From positions 9,128 through 73,127 of the forward strand of contig NZ_JAHKPW010000064.1 of NCBI RefSeq assembly GCF_018860755.1: 64,000 bases of DNA, written 5' to 3'. Of this stretch, positions 47,710 to 58,538 are shown one piece after another; position 1 is the first letter of the stretch; each line of letters begins with the position of its first letter. The notes beneath the pieces are model-generated. The model did not search any database, was not told the origin of the DNA, and was given only the letters and a program-made list of their open reading frames with translations. This stretch comes from Colwellia sp. D2M02 (lineage in GTDB: Bacteria > Pseudomonadota > Gammaproteobacteria > Enterobacterales > Alteromonadaceae). The translations under genes were made by a program, and so were the position numbers.

Positions 47710-48717
47710 ATGACTAAACAGACCATCACAGTTATCCCTGGCGACGGCATTGGCCCAAGTATTATCGAAGCAACCATTAAGGTGTTAGATAAAGCAGGAT
47801 GTAATTTTGACTATGAGTTTGCAGATGCTGGTCTAACTGCGCTTGAAAAGCACGGAGAATTAGTGCCAAGTGAAACGCTTGAGTTAATTGCTAAAAATAA
47901 AGTGACCCTTAAAGGCCCTTTAACGACTCCTGTTGGCGAAGGTTTTACCTCAATCAATGTAACGTTACGTAAACAATTTAAGTTATACGCAAATTTACGC
48001 CCTGTTATTTCATTTAAAGGTACCAAAGCTCGTTACGAAAACATTGACATTTTAACCGTGCGTGAAAACACTCAAGGTATGTACTCTGGCGCAGGCCAAA
48101 TCACCAGTGAAGACGGTAATGAAGCTGAAGCAAAAAGTATTATTACCCGTGAAGGTGCTGAAAAAATATTAACATTTGCTTATGAAACAGCACGTAAAGA
48201 AGGCCGTAAAAAAGTTACCGCGGTACATAAAGCAAATATTTTAAAATCGACCTCTGGTTTATTCTTAAAAGTTGCTCGCGAAGTTGCACAGCGCTACCCT
48301 GACATTGAATCAAGTGAAATGATTGTTGATAATTGCTGTATGCAGTTAGTTATGAACCCTGAGCAGTTTGACGTTATTGTAACCACTAACCTTTTTGGTG
48401 ATATTCTTTCTGACTTATGTGCTGGCCTTGTTGGCGGCTTAGGTATGGCGCCAGGTGCTAACATTGGCGAAGATTGTGCTATTTTTGAAGCTGTTCACGG
48501 GAGTGCGCCAGATATTGCAGGTAAAAACTTAGCAAACCCAACGTCTGTTATTCTTGCTGCCATTCAAATGCTTGAATATTTAGGAATGAGTGATAAAGCA
48601 CAAAAGATCAAAGCAGCCATTACTGATGTTATTGCATCAGGTGATAGAACAACTGGTGACTTAGGTGGTACGCACGGTACAACTGACTTTACTGAAGCTT
48701 TACTTGAAAGACTGTAA
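47710..48717 (+). CDS. Isocitrate dehydrogenase, NAD-dependent type
   Basis: This 335-residue isocitrate/isopropylmalate dehydrogenase-family protein has ITVIPGDGIGPSII at the N-terminus, TVRENTQGMYSG and the metal-site region TNLFGDILSDLCAGLVGGLG, quoted in part. The length and sequence fit the short, mitochondrial-like NAD-IDH rather than the 415-residue NADP Icd. Another family member such as isopropylmalate or homoisocitrate dehydrogenase is less likely given the motif around REN(T/I). The GTG at 47701 lies within the Shine-Dalgarno AAGGTG, so ATG 47710 is preferred. Confidence 0.88.
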   Translation: MTKQTITVIPGDGIGPSIIEATIKVLDKAGCNFDYEFADAGLTALEKHGELVPSETLELIAKNKVTLKGPLTTPVGEGFTSINVTLRKQFKLYANLRPVISFKGTKARYENIDILTVRENTQGMYSGAGQITSEDGNEAEAKSIITREGAEKILTFAYETARKEGRKKVTAVHKANILKSTSGLFLKVAREVAQRYPDIESSEMIVDNCCMQLVMNPEQFDVIVTTNLFGDILSDLCAGLVGGLGMAPGANIGEDCAIFEAVHGSAPDIAGKNLANPTSVILAAIQMLEYLGMSDKAQKIKAAITDVIASGDRTTGDLGGTHGTTDFTEALLERL

Positions 48718-48763
48718 TCTATTTATATTACCCTTATAGAAAAAACAGTGACTCTTTAAAATC

Positions 48764-48803
48764 AAAACGAGTAATAAATATAATATTTATTACTCGTTTT
48801 TTT
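48764..48803. terminator. Bidirectional terminator after isocitrate dehydrogenase
   Basis: The arms AAAACGAGTAATAAATA (48764-48780) and TATTTATTACTCGTTTT (48784-48800) pair perfectly over a 3-base loop, followed by more T. The neighbouring genes converge here. Confidence 0.95.
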
Positions 48804-48868
48804 ATAGCTTATTTATGGATTAGTTATCCAGATAATACCGTTGAGTGAATCAGCAACTAATACAAAAA

Positions 48869-49981
48869 CTATAGATCAACTGCAATTAGTGGTGCCGGTG
48901 ATAGTAATCTTGCGTGTACGGTGATTTCTTCACGGTCATAATATAAATGCTTAGCGTATAACTCGTATTTGACGTTATGCTTATTAAAAGCATCTTTAAT
49001 TGCTTGTAAGTCTTCGGATACCTGCTGGTAGCGCCCTTTCATTGGTAGCTTTAAGTTAAACATTGCCTCTTTACAATAGCCATGTAATAACCATTCACTC
49101 ATTAACTTAGCAACACGCTGTGGTTTTTCAATCATGTCACAAACTAGCCAATATACGTTTTGCTTTTGAGGAAGGTATTTAAAGCCATCCATCATTTTAT
49201 GCTTAACCTGCCCGGTTTCCATTAGCGACTCAGCCATTGGCCCGTTATCAATCGCAGTAACCATCATACCTCGGCGAACGAGTTGATAAGTCCAACCGCC
49301 TGGTGCGGAGCCTAAATCAACCGCATTCATACCCGATGTTAAACGGGTATCCCATTCTTCACGAGGAATAAAATAAAGAAATGCTTCATCAAGTTTTAAA
49401 GTTGAGCGACTTGGCGCAAGGCTTGGAAACTTTAATCGAGGAATCCCCATGATATGAGGAGAGCTATTTCTCGTTAAAGAGAAACCTAAGATCACTTGCT
49501 GACCACTAAAGAAAAGCGCATGTAAAATAGCGCCGTCGTCATCAACTTGCTCAGTAGCTTTTGATTTTTCGGTTAATACCTTATTCTTTCGTAATGCTTG
49601 GCGAAGCGGCACAGAGAGCTTACGACAAAATTTACTTAATTCTTTGCCATCATTAGTATCTGTCATTTCCATTCGTAAATCGGTATATTGCCACTCATTA
49701 CCTAAAGCTTCAGTGATCGCTTCTACTCGATTATAGTCAGGTAAATCAATTATATCGGTAACCGTAACAAACCATTGGCGAGCAAAAATAAGGCGCTTCA
49801 ATGGTACTTTATTCATCAAAACTTCACCGTGTTCACTTTCATGTAGATGAAAAAGAACAATGCCTTGATTCTTTTTTAGCTCTAAATAGCCGTAGATTTC
49901 ATTCCAAGCAGCTTTTTCTTGGACTTCAGCGCCACACTCTTTCTCAAAGCCTGGGCGACAAAATAATACAATGGAGGTCAT
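48869..49981 (-). CDS. rlmM: 23S rRNA (cytidine(2498)-2'-O)-methyltransferase
   Basis: This 370-residue SAM-dependent enzyme methylates C2498 of 23S rRNA. An N-terminal THUMP-like domain is followed by a Rossmann methyltransferase with the SAM motif AVDLGSAPGGWTYQLVRRG and catalytic lysine region. It is the last gene of the gcvA-hydrolase-DUF423-rlmM cluster and overlaps DUF423 by 4 bases. Confidence 0.94.
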   Translation of the reverse strand: MTSIVLFCRPGFEKECGAEVQEKAAWNEIYGYLELKKNQGIVLFHLHESEHGEVLMNKVPLKRLIFARQWFVTVTDIIDLPDYNRVEAITEALGNEWQYTDLRMEMTDTNDGKELSKFCRKLSVPLRQALRKNKVLTEKSKATEQVDDDGAILHALFFSGQQVILGFSLTRNSSPHIMGIPRLKFPSLAPSRSTLKLDEAFLYFIPREEWDTRLTSGMNAVDLGSAPGGWTYQLVRRGMMVTAIDNGPMAESLMETGQVKHKMMDGFKYLPQKQNVYWLVCDMIEKPQRVAKLMSEWLLHGYCKEAMFNLKLPMKGRYQQVSEDLQAIKDAFNKHNVKYELYAKHLYYDREEITVHARLLSPAPLIAVDL

Positions 49982-50391
49982 AAGTTATTCTTACCTTCTA
50001 ACGCTAGCATTAACCACGCTAGCGCAAATGACATACCACCAATAGGCGTTAACTTACCTAATAAGGGTACTTCAAAAATTAATTTAATATAAATAGTGCA
50101 ACTAAAACACAAAATGCCTAATAAAAAGCAAATACAAGCGATGATAACAGGTTTAGAAGGCGGTTTTATTTTCGCCCATACCAGACATACAAGTAAGGTA
50201 ATTGTATGAAATAATTGATATTGCAGTGCTGTAGATAAACTTGACTGCACATTACTTGCTAAGCTTTGCCCACCGTGGGCTAACCAAGCGCCGAATAGTA
50301 CAGAAAAACAACCACTGATACCAACAAAAATCATCATCGAGCGCATTAAAATATGATTATTGGTGATATTGTTATGATTACTTGCAGACAT
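49978..50391 (-). CDS. DUF423 family membrane protein (YgdD type)
   Basis: This 137-residue inner-membrane protein has four hydrophobic helices. GAWLAHGG in the first part and LTPIGGMSFALAWLMLA at the C-terminus are typical of DUF423/TMEM256-like proteins. It sits between gcvA and rlmM as ygdD does in E. coli. The function is unknown. Confidence 0.92.
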   Translation of the reverse strand: MSASNHNNITNNHILMRSMMIFVGISGCFSVLFGAWLAHGGQSLASNVQSSLSTALQYQLFHTITLLVCLVWAKIKPPSKPVIIACICFLLGILCFSCTIYIKLIFEVPLLGKLTPIGGMSFALAWLMLALEGKNNL

Positions 50392-51055
50392 AGCTGTGTT
50401 CCAAAATAAAAGTAACGAGTGTATCTACTGCTGTTTGCAAATGATGTTGATAGCTAAAACCTGACTTTACTCGTGGCTTTAAACTGTGATCACCATCGGC
50501 TAAAAAAACACTTTGGCAGTGCTCAGGTAAGTTATAGCTTATGACTTCACTTTGACTACCAAGAGTGTCTCTATCACCTTGTATAATCAATACAGGTAAT
50601 TTTCCTTCAATTAATGGCTCTAAGCGTAACTTTTCAGGCTTTTTCGCTGGATGAAAAGGATAGCCTAAACAGAAAACCCCTAAAAATTTAGCTTTATTCT
50701 CTACATTAGTAGCCAATGTACATGCAACACGGGAGCCCATAGATTTACCGCCAATAAAAAGCGGTAAATCTTGAGCGCATGAACTTTGCAGAAACCTATC
50801 AATAACATCTTGGTAGCACGCAAGTAATATTGGCATTCTATCGGGAGGGTAACGTTTCCCTGTTGCAATACGCTTATCCATAAAAGGAAAGTTAAAGCGT
50901 AATACATTAACTTTTGCTAGGTTAAGTAAACGTGTCATTTCAACCATAAACTCATGATGCATATCAGCGCCAGCACCATGAGCAAAAATAACATTGGCAA
51001 TAGCCCCATCAACGGTATTTTCTTCGCTGCTCACTTCTATAGATAACGTATCCAT
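50378..51055 (-). CDS. Alpha/beta-fold hydrolase
   Basis: This 225-residue protein has the nucleophile elbow GGKSMGSR (Ser as nucleophile), FAHGAGADMHHEFM near the N-terminus (oxyanion loop) and a C-terminal His in DGDHSLKPR. This is the KANL3/Tex30-like bacterial hydrolase family. The substrate is unknown. It overlaps gcvA by one base and DUF423 by 14, so it is in the same operon. Confidence 0.87.
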   Translation of the reverse strand: MDTLSIEVSSEENTVDGAIANVIFAHGAGADMHHEFMVEMTRLLNLAKVNVLRFNFPFMDKRIATGKRYPPDRMPILLACYQDVIDRFLQSSCAQDLPLFIGGKSMGSRVACTLATNVENKAKFLGVFCLGYPFHPAKKPEKLRLEPLIEGKLPVLIIQGDRDTLGSQSEVISYNLPEHCQSVFLADGDHSLKPRVKSGFSYQHHLQTAVDTLVTFILEHSYVCK

Positions 51056-51987
51056 TAATTAATTTGTCCGTCAGTTATTTGTTCTTGCTCTGCACGTACC
51101 ATGTCAAGCATCCACTGTCTAAAAGCCGCTATTTTACCATTATCTTTTTGCGCTTCTCGACAAACAATAAAGTAAGAGTTTTTACTGACTAAAACATCAT
51201 TAAACGGACAAACTAAACGTCCTGCATCAATATCTGGCTTGGCCAATACGCTGTAAGCCAAGGCAACACCTTGGCCATATAGTGCAGCCTGCAACACCAT
51301 AGTTGAATGACTAAAGATTGGCCCATGGTTAACATTACCGCCTTTAACGTTTACTTGTTTAAACCAACGTTTCCAGCCTTTACGCGATGTATCATGCAAT
51401 AAGGTATGATGAGATAAGTCCTCTAAGGTAAGTAGTGGCGGCTTACCGTTGGCGGCGTTTTCTTGCAGTAATAATGGGGAGCACACGGGAATTAAATATT
51501 CAGTATGAAGTTTTTCTGCATAAATATTGGGCCAGCTGCCCCTTCCATAATAAATGGCGATATCGACATCTTCGGTTAGTGAGTTTTCAGCTTGGTCAAC
51601 CGCTTTAATTCGCACATCAATATCACCGTGTAAGGCATTAAAAGCACTTAAGCGTGGTACTAACCATTGAATAGCAAAGCTTGCTTGTGAACTAACGGTG
51701 ATGGCACCTTTAGCGCCACGCACTAATAAACGCTCTGTTGCTTCATGTAGTGAATTAAAAATATCTTTAATGTCGAGATAATATGATTGTCCCTCTTCTG
51801 TTAATAACAGTGAGCGGTTTTTTCGCATAAACAATTTAATGCCTAAATGCTCTTCCAAAGCTTTTATTTGATGACTAATTGCAGCTTGCGTCACAAATAA
51901 TTCTTCAGCAGCTCGCGTAAAGCTTAATTGCCTTGCAGAGGCTTCAAATGCTCGCAATGCGTTGAGTGGCGGTAGTCTATTAGCCAA
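51055..51987 (-). CDS. gcvA: LysR-type transcriptional regulator GcvA
   Basis: This 310-residue LysR regulator has an N-terminal winged helix (LPPLNALRAFEASARQLSFTRAAEELFVTQAAISHQI, quoted by its ends) and a ligand domain from about residue 92. The sequence and the downstream ygdD-rlmM context match GcvA, which controls the glycine cleavage system. No gcv genes and no gcvB RNA are visible beside it. Confidence 0.88.
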   Translation of the reverse strand: MANRLPPLNALRAFEASARQLSFTRAAEELFVTQAAISHQIKALEEHLGIKLFMRKNRSLLLTEEGQSYYLDIKDIFNSLHEATERLLVRGAKGAITVSSQASFAIQWLVPRLSAFNALHGDIDVRIKAVDQAENSLTEDVDIAIYYGRGSWPNIYAEKLHTEYLIPVCSPLLLQENAANGKPPLLTLEDLSHHTLLHDTSRKGWKRWFKQVNVKGGNVNHGPIFSHSTMVLQAALYGQGVALAYSVLAKPDIDAGRLVCPFNDVLVSKNSYFIVCREAQKDNGKIAAFRQWMLDMVRAEQEQITDGQIN

Positions 51988-52144
51988 GATTCACCTATAA
52001 ATTAACAAGGAATTTACAATTATAAATGCATAAATAATTAGAAATACAGCATATCAATTTTACATTAGTTTTTCTAATGAATAACATTAAATTAAGTCAT
52101 TTTTATTTTTAGTGTTGTTTACGTAATATACACCTTGTAGATGA

Positions 52145-52280
52145 AGGACATCATCTCAACATTCTTTGAAAGTTAAGTATAGTGTGTGCTCCCAACCCAT
52201 ACGCTGTATTTCTTTCAAAGGGCTATGCCAGAGAAAAGGTCCTAAGAAATCTACCTAAACAACGTGTTTTATTATTAGGT
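52145..52280 (+). ncRNA. Unclassified structured RNA leader
   Basis: Three pairings nest as a three-way junction. AGGAC 52145-52149 pairs with GTCCT 52239-52243. Inside is a 23-pair hairpin: CTTTGAAAG 52164-52172 with CTTTCAAAG 52212-52220, then 52175-52188 with 52198-52211 including four G-U pairs, loop CTCCCAACC. Then comes GGC-TAT-GCC at 52221-52229. A further hairpin ACCTAA/TTAGGT lies at 52253-52280. G-U pairs point to RNA rather than DNA function. It precedes the small secreted-protein gene. I do not recognise the class. Confidence 0.6.
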
Positions 52281-52302
52281 TAATTACTGGACAACATATA
52301 TC

Positions 52303-52581
52303 ATGAAAAAAACTAACGCATTACTTACATTACTCACTGGCCTTATATTTAGTACAAGTGCAATAGCAGCAGTACCAACCACTGAACGTGTTAAAGCTGA
52401 GCCAACTAAGCCAACAAGCATACACCTTATTAACGAAGCGGTCGCATCATCACTTGCAACAATCAAGCTAGATACAGACTACACTCAGCAAGTTGAAAAT
52501 AATAGCTTTGCTATTAAAAAGCAGAAACTTAAACGTAATAAGACAATGAATATTACCAGCAATGAAATTGCAGCGGATTAA
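52303..52581 (+). CDS. Small secreted hypothetical protein, 92 residues
   Basis: A signal peptide (KK, hydrophobic core, cleavage after AIA near residue 23) precedes a short polar mature region of about 70 residues with no cysteines. I do not recognise the family. The ribosome site is weak. It has its own terminator at 52607-52636 and a 160-base structured leader, which suggests post-transcriptional control. Confidence 0.75.
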   Translation: MKKTNALLTLLTGLIFSTSAIAAVPTTERVKAEPTKPTSIHLINEAVASSLATIKLDTDYTQQVENNSFAIKKQKLKRNKTMNITSNEIAAD

Positions 52582-52606
52582 TAGTGTAACATCTGATACT
52601 AACATC

Positions 52607-52636
52607 AAAAAAGGAGACTTATAAGTCTCCTTTTTT
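52607..52636. terminator. Bidirectional terminator between the secreted-protein gene and kdsA
   Basis: AAAAAAGGAGACTTA (52607-52621) is followed immediately by its inverse complement TAAGTCTCCTTTTTT (52622-52636). Confidence 0.95.
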
Positions 52637-52663
52637 AGTTATTACCTGTAACTATTACAAATA

Positions 52664-53698
<1,035 letters not shown>

Positions 53699-53726
53699 AA
53701 ACTTACCTTAACATTTTCCGTACAAA

Positions 53727-54578
53727 TTAATGAAACGTATTATTTTGTACGTCTATTTTTTCAAGTTGAATTTTTAATATCTTAGCGGCTGGATCTTGTG
53801 GACACTGCTCAACAAAATAGCGGTAATCATCTACAGCAACTTTGAAACAATCAAGTTGATGTAAAAGAAAACCTCGGTCTCTGCGCAGAATAGGATCATC
53901 AGGGTTTAGCCCTAAAATAATATCAATACATGTCAACGCTTTATCAAAGGCTTGCTCACGAATTAGTGCACTTTTTAATGAGATTAGGTATTCAACAATA
54001 GCTATTTTATCATTTACTGATTTTAAGTTGTCGTCACCAGGGTCGCCAGATAAGTCATCTAAACGATGATCAAGCTCGGTCCAATCAAGGGATTCTCCCG
54101 TCACTGCATCAAAAATAATCGCGTATTGTTCATCGCAGCATAAGCGCACCATAATTTTATTTGGTACAAACACCAAGTCAGTATCAAAGCCACAAGCAGT
54201 AATAATTTCTGCGACAATAGCCGCTTTTACGATAGGCGACATTAAACGCTGTTTCAGCCCTTTAGCGATATGATAAGCACTTAAGGGCCAAGAAGCTTGA
54301 GCATAATCAATAAATAAATGCTGAAAATATAATTCATTTAGCAAACATTCGGCGCGCTCTAACGGCGATTCAATTTCATTAATTACCGCAACACATTGAT
54401 CAATAATAGTTTCTAGTACATCAAGTGACGCATCAGTACTTGAGGTTGCTAACTCTTGTACTGATGAACGACTTTGTTGATGTACTTGCTCACCAAAAAC
54501 AGCTTCTTCAATGAGAATAAGTTTTTGTAATAGCTCTTTATCTTCAGATTTTATTTCTGAAATTAACAATTCATTCAT
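53727..54578 (-). CDS. sirB1: SirB1 family protein (transglutaminase-like with TPR)
   Basis: This 283-residue protein has the SirB1 layout. A transglutaminase-like N-terminal domain includes LNELYFQHLFI and FVPNKIMVRL. A TPR-like C-terminal region follows (FDKALTCIDIILGLNPDDPILRRDRG). The catalytic cysteine typical of true transglutaminases is not obvious. The E. coli counterpart is ychA, next to kdsA. The function is unclear. Confidence 0.9.
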   Translation of the reverse strand: MNELLISEIKSEDKELLQKLILIEEAVFGEQVHQQSRSSVQELATSSTDASLDVLETIIDQCVAVINEIESPLERAECLLNELYFQHLFIDYAQASWPLSAYHIAKGLKQRLMSPIVKAAIVAEIITACGFDTDLVFVPNKIMVRLCCDEQYAIIFDAVTGESLDWTELDHRLDDLSGDPGDDNLKSVNDKIAIVEYLISLKSALIREQAFDKALTCIDIILGLNPDDPILRRDRGFLLHQLDCFKVAVDDYRYFVEQCPQDPAAKILKIQLEKIDVQNNTFH

Positions 54579-54597
54579 AACAACTTTATTTACTCAT

Positions 54598-54963
54598 TTA
54601 GGTAAAAAATAATGCTTCTCTAGTCATCGCTAAACGAACTATTAACATTACCCAGCCAATAGCACCTAAGAAACCTAAGACACGCATTGCTTTATTACGT
54701 GCTAATTTAAGCGTGTAATAAGCGGTAAAAATGTAAGCAACCATAGCGAGTAGCTTTTCAGCTAACCACATTTGTTCCATTGGGTTAAAATGCAGCTTTA
54801 TCGCTAATGCGACACCCACACTGAGTAACAAAGTGTCAACAACATGAGGTGAAATTTTAAGCCACTTTTTATTTAATTTATCCGGATTAATAAATAGCAA
54901 TAAAAAACGATAAGCGAACAACAGTACGCTAATTGCGGCGAGTGTCATATGTAAATGTTTCAA
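54598..54963 (-). CDS. sirB2: SirB2 family membrane protein
   Basis: This 121-residue protein has four helices. It starts MKHLHMTLAAISVLLFAYRF and has KISPHVVDTLLLSVGVALA, matching SirB2/YchQ. It lies between prmC and sirB1 as in E. coli. The function is unknown. Confidence 0.9.
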   Translation of the reverse strand: MKHLHMTLAAISVLLFAYRFLLLFINPDKLNKKWLKISPHVVDTLLLSVGVALAIKLHFNPMEQMWLAEKLLAMVAYIFTAYYTLKLARNKAMRVLGFLGAIGWVMLIVRLAMTREALFFT

Positions 54964-55201
54964 TGGGGTACCCTCTTTAATAGTTTTCTTTTGATGGAGA
55001 TATTTTTATCGGCTTAGTTTTTCCCTATGAAGTGATAAACCAAGCGGTAATTTTTAGTTTTATTTAGTAAATCGGCGTAAAGTTTACCTACTTTATTTGG
55101 CTAAACTGTATAACTATGTAACAGTTTAACTGATAGTACTTAATGTTATATCAGTGCGTGGTTATGGCAAAATTAAAAGACTTTAACATCAGTGAACTGA
55201 G

Positions 55202-56062
55202 TTATATTTTACTGGTAATACTGAGCTTTCCCCAGGTAATCCTATCGTGGCCATTTAAGTCTTTCACCGTTTCAATGCCGTTAAAACCAGCCGTTCGTAA
55301 GATATTACGTACAGCCTCACCCTGCTCAAAACCATGCTCAAAAAATAACGCACCATTAGGTACTAAATAATTAACGGCTTTAGCCGTGATATCAGCAATA
55401 TCACCTAACCCTTGTTCATTTGCCACCAACGCAGACTTAGGTTCAAAGCGCACATCACCAACACTGAGGTTTTCATCATTACCGTCAATATAAGGCGGGT
55501 TGGATACTATGATCTCAAAAGGAGTGCTTTGCGATACTTTACTAAACCAGTCACTTTGGTAAATATTAACCTGTGAAAGCGCTAATGCTTTAGCGTTACG
55601 TTTTGCTAACGCAACCGCGTCAAAGCTAAAATCTATCGCATCAATATGCCAACTTGGTAACTCTGATGCTAACGCTAATGCAATAGCTCCGGTTCCCGTA
55701 CCTAAATCTAAACAGTTTAAGTTTTGTTTTTCACCATAATGGGTTAACACTAATTCAATAAGAATTTCAGTGTCAGGGCGAGGGATTAAAGTTGCAGGAG
55801 AGACAAAAAAAGGTAATGACCAAAACTCTTTCACGCCAACAATATAGGCGATAGGTTCGCCATTAATACGCCGTGCTAATAATTCAAGGTATTGGGAAGA
55901 TTGTGCTTGGCTTAATATTTTGTCAGGCCAAGTTAATAAATAGCTGCGTTCTTTTTCAAGCACAAAACATAACAGCAGTTGCGCATCAAGTTTAGCGCTA
56001 TCAGAGCATGAATCGAGTTGTGCTCGACCATGCTCTATTAGGTGTTCAATCGATAAAATCAC
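55202..56062 (-). CDS. prmC: Peptide chain release factor N5-glutamine methyltransferase
   Basis: This 286-residue SAM enzyme methylates the glutamine of the GGQ motif in release factors. SAM motif LDLGTGTGAIALALA and the catalytic NPPY (SNPPYIDG) are present. The start is probably GTG 56062, with AAGG 6 bases before it. A TTG six bases further upstream directly abuts that site. It lies 14 bases downstream of prfA, its substrate. Confidence 0.95.
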   Translation of the reverse strand: MILSIEHLIEHGRAQLDSCSDSAKLDAQLLLCFVLEKERSYLLTWPDKILSQAQSSQYLELLARRINGEPIAYIVGVKEFWSLPFFVSPATLIPRPDTEILIELVLTHYGEKQNLNCLDLGTGTGAIALALASELPSWHIDAIDFSFDAVALAKRNAKALALSQVNIYQSDWFSKVSQSTPFEIIVSNPPYIDGNDENLSVGDVRFEPKSALVANEQGLGDIADITAKAVNYLVPNGALFFEHGFEQGEAVRNILRTAGFNGIETVKDLNGHDRITWGKLSITSKI

Positions 56063-56076
56063 AAACAACCTTCAGG

Positions 56077-57165
56077 TTAGTTTTGCTCGGCAAGCTCAGC
56101 AAGTAAATCAGCTTGGTTTTCGAGCATAATAGGCTCCATAACTAACTGAAGATTACCTTCCATCACTTCGTTTAAGCGATAAAGCGTTAAGTTGATACGA
56201 TGATCGCTCATTCTTCCTTGTGGGAAGTTATAGGTACGAATACGCTCAGAGCGATCGCCACTAGCAACTAAGTTACGACGTGATGACTCTTCTTCACTGC
56301 GACGCTTTTCATCTTCTGCTTGTTGTAAACGAGCTTGTAATACCGACATAGCTTGCGCACGGTTTTTATGTTGAGAACGTTGATCTTGACACTCAACAAC
56401 AACGCCTGTTGGAATATGGGTAATACGAATAGCCGAGTCTGTTTTGTTAACGTGCTGACCACCAGCACCTGACGCTCGGAAAGTATCAACTTTTAAATCG
56501 GCTTTGTTGATTTCAATTGCTTCAGACTCAGGAATTTCAGGCATAACCACAACGGTACAAGCCGATGTATGAACACGCCCTTGTGATTCAGTTTCAGGAA
56601 CACGTTGTACACGGTGACCACCTGACTCAAATTTCATATGACCATAAACACCTTCACCGTTTACCTTCATAATCAATTCTTTATAGCCGCCCTGCTCACT
56701 TTCATTGGTATTCATCACCTCGATTTTCCAACCTTGCTTTTCAGCATATCGGCTGTACATTCTAAATAAATCACCCGCAAAAATAGCCGCTTCATCACCA
56801 CCAGCACCAGCGCGAATCTCAACAAAACAGTTGTTATCGTCATTAGGGTCACGAGGTAATAATAATATTTGTAAGTCGTCTGCTAAGCTACTAACCGCTT
56901 GCTTTGCTTCTTTATATTCATCTTGCGCCATTTCACGCATATCAGGATCATCATCTTTTAGCATCATTTCCGCTGTAGCGAAATTTTCTTCAGCGCTTTG
57001 ATACGATTTAAAAACCGATGTCACTTCATCTAATTGTTTAAATTCTTGAGATAACGCACGAAACTTGTCTTGATCAGCAATTGTTTCAGGGTCGGATAAT
57101 AGAGCTTGCACTTCCTCAAAGCGTTCAACTAACGCTTCAAGCTTTTGATAAACTGACGGTTTCAT
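56077..57165 (-). CDS. prfA: Peptide chain release factor 1
   Basis: This 362-residue RF1 recognises UAA and UAG. The GGQ motif is in [14 protein letters not shown]. The codon-recognition PxT-type motif lies upstream ([13 protein letters not shown] region). Length matches E. coli (360). It is in an operon with prmC and probably hemA, with 104 bases to hemA. Confidence 0.97.
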   Translation of the reverse strand: MKPSVYQKLEALVERFEEVQALLSDPETIADQDKFRALSQEFKQLDEVTSVFKSYQSAEENFATAEMMLKDDDPDMREMAQDEYKEAKQAVSSLADDLQILLLPRDPNDDNNCFVEIRAGAGGDEAAIFAGDLFRMYSRYAEKQGWKIEVMNTNESEQGGYKELIMKVNGEGVYGHMKFESGGHRVQRVPETESQGRVHTSACTVVVMPEIPESEAIEINKADLKVDTFRASGAGGQHVNKTDSAIRITHIPTGVVVECQDQRSQHKNRAQAMSVLQARLQQAEDEKRRSEEESSRRNLVASGDRSERIRTYNFPQGRMSDHRINLTLYRLNEVMEGNLQLVMEPIMLENQADLLAELAEQN

Positions 57166-57269
57166 TAAAGTAATCTTATTTTAAAATGAGAAAAAACTAA
57201 ATTGGCGCTATTCTAACACAGTAATATGATGCGTTAAAATGAGGGATTATAAAATTATACGAATAAGCG

Positions 57270-58538
57270 TTAGTCGAGCGGCTCAATATCAAAAATATCA
57301 CGTAAATAAAGTAGCTTATCTAACTTTCCGCCTTGTGCTGCAGTTTGAAGCGCACTGGTTGGGGCATGCATAAACTTATTGGTTAACTTAGTCGCTAATT
57401 CAGCAACAACCGCTTCTGAATTTTTACCACTTTTAAGTTGAATCAAGGCCTTTTCTAACAAAATATCACGTTCATCTAAACACTGTTTTCGATAACTAAT
57501 CACGGTATCTTGGGTGTTTAAGCCGCGTAACCATGACATAAAATTGTCAGATTGATCATTAACAATGCTTTCGGCTTGTACTGCAGCTTTACGACGATTT
57601 TCAATGTTTTTTGCAATAATGCTTTGTAAGTCATCAACAGTATAAAGAAAAACATCTTCAAGCTCAGATACTTGTTCTTCTATATCACGTGGCACCGCTA
57701 AATCAACCATAAAAATAGGTTTATGCTTACGCTTTAACAAGGCTTGTTCAACCATACCTTTACCAATTAAAGGTAGTGTTGAGCCTGTTGAACTAATCAC
57801 AATATCGGCATCACAAATATGTTCAGGAATTTGCGCTAAGGTAATAACATCTGCACCAATTTTATTAGCCATACCTTCGGCACGTGCTATCGTTCTATTA
57901 GCAACGGTAATTTTACCCACATTGTTTTCATAAAGGTGTTTCGCCACTAATTCTATGGTTTCGCCTGCACCAACTAAAAGTACTCTGGCTTTATCAAGAC
58001 TTGCAAAAATGTGTTTCGCTAAGTTAACAGAGGCAAAAGCTACTGACACCGCACTGGCACCAATTTCAGTTTCAGTGCGTACTTGCTTAGCAACACCAAA
58101 AGTGCGCTGGAAAAGCCTATCCATCACTAATGACATAGAGCCTGCTGATTTTGCTTGGCTGTATGCTTGTTTCATTTGCCCTAATATTTGCGGTTCACCT
58201 AAAACAAGTGAGTCAAGCCCACAAGCAACGCGCATCATGTGATTAACGGCTTGTTGGTCTTTATGCCAATATAAGCTTGGGAGAATAGTAGAAGCAGGAA
58301 CGTTATGAAAGTGTTCTAACCATTGAATAATACGCTCTTGGGTCGCGTTAAAGTCACCATCTTGTACTAAATAAAGTTCGGTTCTATTACAAGTAGATAA
58401 TATTGCTACTTCGCGACATTGCACGGCATTTAACATTTCACGCAGGGCAACAGAGAGTTTATCTGGATTAAAAGATATTTTCTCTCTGACCGCTACCGGG
58501 GCAGTTTTATGATTTATTCCAACAGCAACTATGGACAA
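57270..58538 (-). CDS. hemA: Glutamyl-tRNA reductase
   Basis: This 422-residue enzyme makes glutamate-1-semialdehyde for heme. The catalytic Cys is in LSTCNRTELYL, the NADPH Rossmann loop is LLVGAGETIELVAKHL, and ISSTGSTLPLI is also seen. The start is TTG (SIVAVGINHKTAPV follows), with TAGG about 9 bases before. It is divergent from lolB, as in E. coli. Confidence 0.95.
   Translation of the reverse strand: MSIVAVGINHKTAPVAVREKISFNPDKLSVALREMLNAVQCREVAILSTCNRTELYLVQDGDFNATQERIIQWLEHFHNVPASTILPSLYWHKDQQAVNHMMRVACGLDSLVLGEPQILGQMKQAYSQAKSAGSMSLVMDRLFQRTFGVAKQVRTETEIGASAVSVAFASVNLAKHIFASLDKARVLLVGAGETIELVAKHLYENNVGKITVANRTIARAEGMANKIGADVITLAQIPEHICDADIVISSTGSTLPLIGKGMVEQALLKRKHKPIFMVDLAVPRDIEEQVSELEDVFLYTVDDLQSIIAKNIENRRKAAVQAESIVNDQSDNFMSWLRGLNTQDTVISYRKQCLDERDILLEKALIQLKSGKNSEAVVAELATKLTNKFMHAPTSALQTAAQGGKLDKLLYLRDIFDIEPLD

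Noticed and set aside
51988-52144. A GcvB small RNA divergent from gcvA, as in E. coli
   Set aside because: The GT-rich seed characteristic of GcvB is not present; only one short GTGTTGTTT occurs, and the downstream fold is different.
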